DNA of 64,000 nucleotides from Lolium rigidum. Its lineage: Eukaryota > Streptophyta > Magnoliopsida > Poales > Poaceae. Made by a program: the position numbers and the translations under genes. Each line of letters starts with the position of its first letter. Within the stretch, counting starts at the first letter, position 1. Shown piece after piece: positions 58,634 to 64,000 of the stretch. A model generated the notes under the pieces. That model was not told the DNA's origin and ran no database searches. It saw only the letters and a list, made by a program, of their open reading frames with translations. The stretch is from the NCBI RefSeq assembly GCF_022539505.1, contig NC_061512.1, positions 251,364,510 through 251,428,509 on the forward strand, read 5' to 3'.

Positions 58634-61600
58634 GTCTCCCACTTGCACTAGAGTCAATAATCTAGTTTACATTTGTAAAGATATAACACCTTGGCCTTCT
58701 GGTGCTTATCATGTTTTGCTCACGGGAGAGGTTTCAGTCAACAAATCTCACAAGCTCGGAAACGTATGTATTTTGCAATTTATTTGCGTCTCCACGCATC
58801 ACTCATTTTTCAAATGAGTCGGCATTAATCGTATATGTTCGGTCTTCTGGTGGAACCTTAATTCCGCGGTGTGAAATATGTCACTAATATTGTCACACAC
58901 AATATAGCTTCAAAGTTCTGACACTATCGGAACTACACCAAGTTCTCAAAGAACTTGTCGACTTAACATCCTCAGTCATTTGTCAAAACAATGACATACT
59001 CTGCCTTCGTTTGTAGAATCCATCACAATATTTAGAACTCATCTAAATCTAGCATTGTGCTACCTTTTAATGAACACTTAGCCTAATTGAGATTTGAAAT
59101 TCATTTTTATATGTGACCAAACTAATATCGGTGCAACACCTTACAACGATTTGTTTGTCATTACCCCATACAAAACTATATATATCCTTGGTTCTTCTAA
59201 AGTACTCAAGGATATTCTTACTGTCGTCCAATGATCATCACATGAATCATTCAGGTACATACTCATAACACTTTAGAGCACAGGACATCTGATTATGTAC
59301 ATATTATTCGTGATCTAAAATCACTCATGTTGTTTTACTCATTCAGTGTCAAATACACTCAAGTCTTGTTAAACCTTCACATGGAAAAGAACACCTTCTT
59401 AATATATTTATATCGAACTACTTCAATAGTCATTCTATGTACTAACTCTGTCCCGGTTTACAGGGCCTACACGTATCCCAAGATTGTTAATTTAGCAAAT
59501 ATAATATAAATTTTACAGTATAAAAATCATACTATTAGAAAGTACAACATCTAAACATTTTAATGATATATATTTTGTAGTATATATATTATGTTACGTT
59601 GACTAAATTAACGACCTAGATATATGTGCAAGACCTATAAACCGGGGCGGAGGTAGTACTTTGACTTAAACTTATTAAGTGTTTCAATCTATCTTCATAG
59701 ATATTGACACTAAATATGTTTCGATCCATATCCCTTTCATTGAAGTTAATTCTCAATGAAACCTTTTAATCACATCAAGTATATAATTACATCATTTATA
59801 ATCAATGATATGTCATCCACATATAATATTATAAATATGTCTCAGCGCTTCCACTGAATTTCTTGCAAATGCAAGCATCTTCATCGTTCCTGATGAAATC
59901 AAAACTCTTTGATTATTTCATCCGGTGAAGATTCCAACTCCGTGATACTTACTTCATCCAGTGAAGTTTGTATACCTATCTAGTATTCCACGGACTAGCA
60001 AAACTCTTTGGTTTGTATCTACTATACATCCTTCATAGACACTTCTGGTAAGGAATGTATTTCTGCCATCTTACTATCATATCTCATAAAAGAAATATGT
60101 AGCGATCACTAGAATAATCCATATAGACTGTAAGCATCGCTAGAAGATCTAATCTTATCGTAGTCAACTCTTTGAACTTTGTCGTAAACAACTTTTCGAC
60201 AAGTCGAGCTTCTTCAAGGATATTCCATCCAAGTCCATCAATTTTATAGATCCATTTACTTTCAAAAAGTATTCACCTATCTTGGATTTCATGGCGTTTA
60301 GCCATTTTAACGGAGTCAGGGCCCATCATAACTTCTATGTATGTAGTTGGTTCATTATTGTTCAAAATCAATGTTTGCCCACAAATCATTTATTTGATCA
60401 CAAAGTAAACCATACCTACAAGGTTCAATGGGTACTTCGATCTCCATGACTATAACTCTTTGTAGACATGGGAGCTATGATCTTCGTGGCCGCCTCCGGA
60501 ACCATTTCCGATGCTGCGCTACTCTGATCATCATGCTCAGGTTCATAAACCTTATCAAGTTCCATTGTCCTCCCCCTCAAAAACTTTGCTAGAAACAATT
60601 TCTTGGAAATAAGTAAGAAACATCGACAAACACTTTTGTATTTGTCTCCATAGTGGAAAGAATTCCCAATCAATTCTCTAGGATAACCAACAAAGACATT
60701 CATCCGATTTTGATTGTAAACTTATTTACTTATGCTATGCATACCAAAATTTAAGAAAGAACTATTAGGGTTTATACCCATGCCATAACTCGTATGGTGT
60801 CATTTCAACGGATTATGATGATGCTCTATTTAGTGTAAAAGTGGTAGTCTCTAAAGCATAATCCACAAAAATATAATGGCGTAATATTATTTTATCTCAT
60901 CATTAATCCAACAAGGATTGGATATGTCTCTCGGATACTCCATCATCACTATGATACTCCAAGAAGCGTCAGTTGTAGAACAATTTCATAACTCTCTTAG
61001 ATGTTCGCTAAAACTCGTAATTCAAATATTTCCACCATGATCCAATCATAGATATTTGACTTTTCTATTACGATGATTTCCACTTCATGCTGAAATTTAT
61101 TTGAATCCATTCAAATGTTTCAAACTTCTTCCTTATCGAATAAATATATCCACATATATATACTCAATTCATTGTTGGAAGTTTTCATGAAGTAGAAGAA
61201 TCTTCCGCACACAACTATGCCCAGTGAAACACATACATCATCATGCATGTTTCCACTAAGTTAGTTGCCCGTTCAACTCTTGGCCCTATGGACGGTATTT
61301 CAGTCATTCTCTTTTGAAGATATTTGCAAGCGCCAGACGATTCAAAAATCGAATGACTCCAAAAATCCATTTGCACGGAGTTCCTTCATGCATTCCTTTC
61401 TAACATGAACTAAATGGCGGTTCCACAAATAAGTGGAATTCAGATCATTTGCCTTATGGTATTTTAGCATCAGTGTTATGCATGTGTGTTTCACCATAAA
61501 GACTTATAATAACTTATCCATCGTACATGGAATACTGTCAAAATTTGAACAACTCATTGTTTTCATTTGACCAGAACAAAATAACAATTATAAAGTTCTT

Positions 61601-63855
61601 TATTATAAATCTGAAGGGCTAGGTAGAATGCCAACGACGAACACAATAACACTTTATTTTGTTCCAGACGTGCATTCCTACCATATTCCTTGTCAGTCAC
61701 TTAGGTCATTGTATTCTTGTATTGCGTTGTTTTGTATGACACCTCATACCAACCAATATGGTACAAATACCCAAGAATTTCATTGTGTGACCAAACAAGG
61801 AATACATTCATAACATGTATATCATCTATATACACCTGAGCTAGACTTTCTGGTCTTTTCTTTCTTTCTGCCAAAAAATCTTTTGTAGTTTCTCTTTTAG
61901 CTTTCCTCATTCTCAAAAAACACTTCACCTTCAATAACTTCTAGGTCCATTGGTTAATTACCAATAACCTTGAGGTTCTTACTTTGAATTTGATCATCAC
62001 ATGACAAGTGTTCCAGATTTCACTATTAGTAACTTTTAATGTGATGAACAATTTCACTCATAATTTTATCCATCAAATCATGACGACTCTCTGAGACCAT
62101 TTCTGTACATGCTAGACTCGTAAAGTTTAACCTTAGTATTCGCATGTGCAAATCTGGCTTGCACCCGTTGTATGCACATGTAGAATCTATAACACCCGAT
62201 CATCACGTGATGCTTCGAAATGACGAGTCTTAGCAACGGTGCATACTAAGGACGATCACTTCATGTATATGCGAATATCGTTAGTGCCCAACTAGTTGGA
62301 GGATCGGGACGCCTAGCGTCTTCAACCTTCGTACATTCCCATAAAACTTATGAGTTTATGTAGTCTCACTAGATTATATTCTATCATCTTGCAATAAGGT
62401 CTTAGATATCACGTATATGTCATACCTCGCTTATTTCTGAAAACAAAATTTCCAGCTCCTTACTTTTCAAACGGATTTGAACTTCAAGTTTCACGGAGAC
62501 AAGATGATTTTAGGTACTAATTGAAACCATTGTTCTTTGAATCAGCAATGTGAGGTTTACTAAAAGTTTGCAATAGGACTTAATCATTTCTTGATTCTTT
62601 AACAATACGGTACCAGTCCGTAAAGTTACTTGTCAGACTTAACAATATTTTTGTCTCAATTACAAGACTAGCGCATGGTAGAAAACGGATGCCAATTCTA
62701 CAAATTTAATTCAAAATACTATTCAGACCATGTTCATGATAATTAGTTCATGTTTTAATCAAATTACTAATGAACTCCCACTTAATACAACATCCCTCAT
62801 AGTTGTTTAGTGGCACACGATCCATATCCACTACACCAAAACCGATCATCACGTGAGATGATGTAGCTTCAATGGTGAACATCAACATGTTGATCATATC
62901 ATCCATATGACCCGTGTTCAACCTTTCGATTTTCTGTGTTCCGAGGCCATGTTTGTACATGCTAGGCTCGTCAAGCAAACCCAAGTATTTCCACATGTGC
63001 AACATGGCTTACACCAGTTATATGTGAACGTAGAATCTATCACATCCGATCATCACGAGATGCTTCAAAATGACGAACTGTAGCAACGGTGCATACGAGG
63101 GGAGAACACTTTATTATCTTGATATTAATGTGAGGGATCATCTTATAATGCTACCATCGCGATCTAAGCGAGATAAGATGCATAAAACGATTAACATCAC
63201 ATGCAATTCATATGTGATATGATATGACCCTTTAGTCTTTGCGCCTTTGATCTTCATCTCCAAAGCACGGACATGATCTCCATCATCAACGGGCATGATC
63301 TCCATCATCATCGGCGTAGCGTCAAGGTCCATGGCGCCGTCTTCATGGTTGTTCACCGTGTGTAGCAACTATTACAACTACTTTGAAATAATACTACAAC
63401 ATAAAATATAAAGACAACCATAAGGCTCCTGCCGGTTGCCACAATACAATAATGATCATCTCATACATATTCATCATCACATCATGGCCATATCACATCA
63501 CCAAACCCTTGCAAAAACAAGTTAGACGGCTCTAATTTGGTTTGAATATTTTACGTGGTTTAGGGTTTTCGATTAAGATCCAATCTACCTACGAACATGA
63601 ACCACAACGCTGATACTAGTGTTGTCAATTGAAATAGTAAATTGAATCTTAACTATGGTGAGAGAGACAGACGTCCACAAAGCCACTTATGCAATACAAG
63701 TTGCATGTCGAGCGTGGAGCAAGTCTCATGAACGCGGTTATGTAAAGTTAGCCTGGGCCGCTTCATCCCACCATCCCGCAAGATGCAAAGTACACATAAC
63801 AAGAGACAACAAAAGCATCAACGCCCATAAAACCATTGTGTTCTACTCGTACAAC
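58634..63855 (-). pseudogene. decayed copia polyprotein of element J
   Basis: Read on minus from right to left. 63855-61849 is leader and gag, with counterparts in element H (1-2048). Integrase remnants include the C-terminal FVGYPRE and GRTMELD region (60703-60425). Reverse transcriptase begins as MGPDSVKWLNAMKS and KWIYKIDG (about 60330-60250) and continues in broken frames to about 59850. No frame longer than about 90 codons survives. A MITE lies at 59442-59656. The right end is cut by LTR F at 63856. Confidence 0.78.
59442..59656. mobile_element. Stowaway-type MITE in the pol of J
   Basis: 215 bp with terminal inverted repeats: CTAACTCTGTCCCGGTTTA on the left against the complement of TAAACCGGGGCGGAGGTAG on the right (CTACCTCCGCCCCGGTTTA). 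TA duplications flank it at 59440-59441 and 59657-59658. AT-rich, non-coding. Confidence 0.88.
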
Positions 63856-64000
63856 TGATACGTCTCCGACGTATCGATAATTTCTTATGTTCCATGCCAC
63901 ATTATTGATGATATCTACATGTTTTATGCACATTTTATGTCATATTCATGTATTTTCTGGAACTAACCTATTAACAAGATGCCGAAGTGCCAGTTCCTGT
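63856..64000 (+). mobile_element. start of another D/E-family LTR (F)
   Basis: TGATACGTCTCCGACGTATC and the following 145 bp match the D and E LTR starts with few changes. It interrupts the leader of J; the five bases before it (ACAAC, 63851-63855) would be the target duplication. Whether it is a solo LTR or a full element lies beyond the window. Confidence 0.9.

Overview
This is a plant nuclear window from a grass, most likely a Pooideae cereal (wheat/barley/oat group). The evidence is two intact intron-containing genes with GC-rich first exons, lying in a sea of nested LTR retrotransposons whose LTRs look like the Angela/BARE (copia) and Athila-type (gypsy) families of that group. Family names are from memory and were not searched; the species cannot be named from the sequence.

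Layout. 1-3822: 5' part of an Angela/BARE-like copia element on the minus strand (H), running off the left edge. 3823-10706: a gag-only Tat-type gypsy element (G) with an antisense ORF, a hairpin-rich 3' region and a complete 3' LTR. 10707-13250: short repeats, a MITE end and a small minus-strand ORF of the kind seen in transposons. 13868-21310: the gene island, with an alpha-L-fucosidase (FUC1, three exons, plus strand) facing a GUCT-type DEAD-box RNA helicase (RH7, thirteen exons, minus strand). 21596-25287: a 1.2-kb duplicated segment, whose second copy starts next to a 28-bp scrap of the helicase gene.

26055-45712 is a stack of insertions resolved here by target-site duplications (TSDs). 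A solo copia LTR (A1, TSD ACCGG) is split by an Athila-type gypsy element (B, TSD GTGTT). B is split by a minus-strand Tat-type gypsy element (C), and C by a non-autonomous Athila-type element (D, TSD GCTTC). The 100-N gap at 27327-27426 lies where B's and C's missing halves should be, so it probably stands for many kilobases.

45713-50252: relics of a transposon-type gene pair (a Myb/SANT-like plus NAM-associated ORF on minus, another ORF on plus), cut by a solo LTR with TSD GTCGG. 50253-63855: a second Angela/BARE-like element on minus (J), its 3' LTR split by a complete non-autonomous Athila-type element (E, TSD AGACT) and its decayed pol carrying a Stowaway MITE. 63856-64000: start of another LTR of the D/E family.

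The most notable observation is that D and E share LTRs, leader, stop-codon context and about 2.6 kb of 3' non-coding sequence, but carry unrelated ORFs in the same slot: gag-protease in D and an unrecognised 214-aa protein in E. B, a relative with the same 3' region, carries an env-like ORF there. Element G is notable for a set of hairpins with the same GCCGAT-type arms, and for two long hairpins with identical TCT loops in its LTR, one of which was hit at its loop by element H. Apart from FUC1 and RH7, nothing looks like an ordinary functional host gene.
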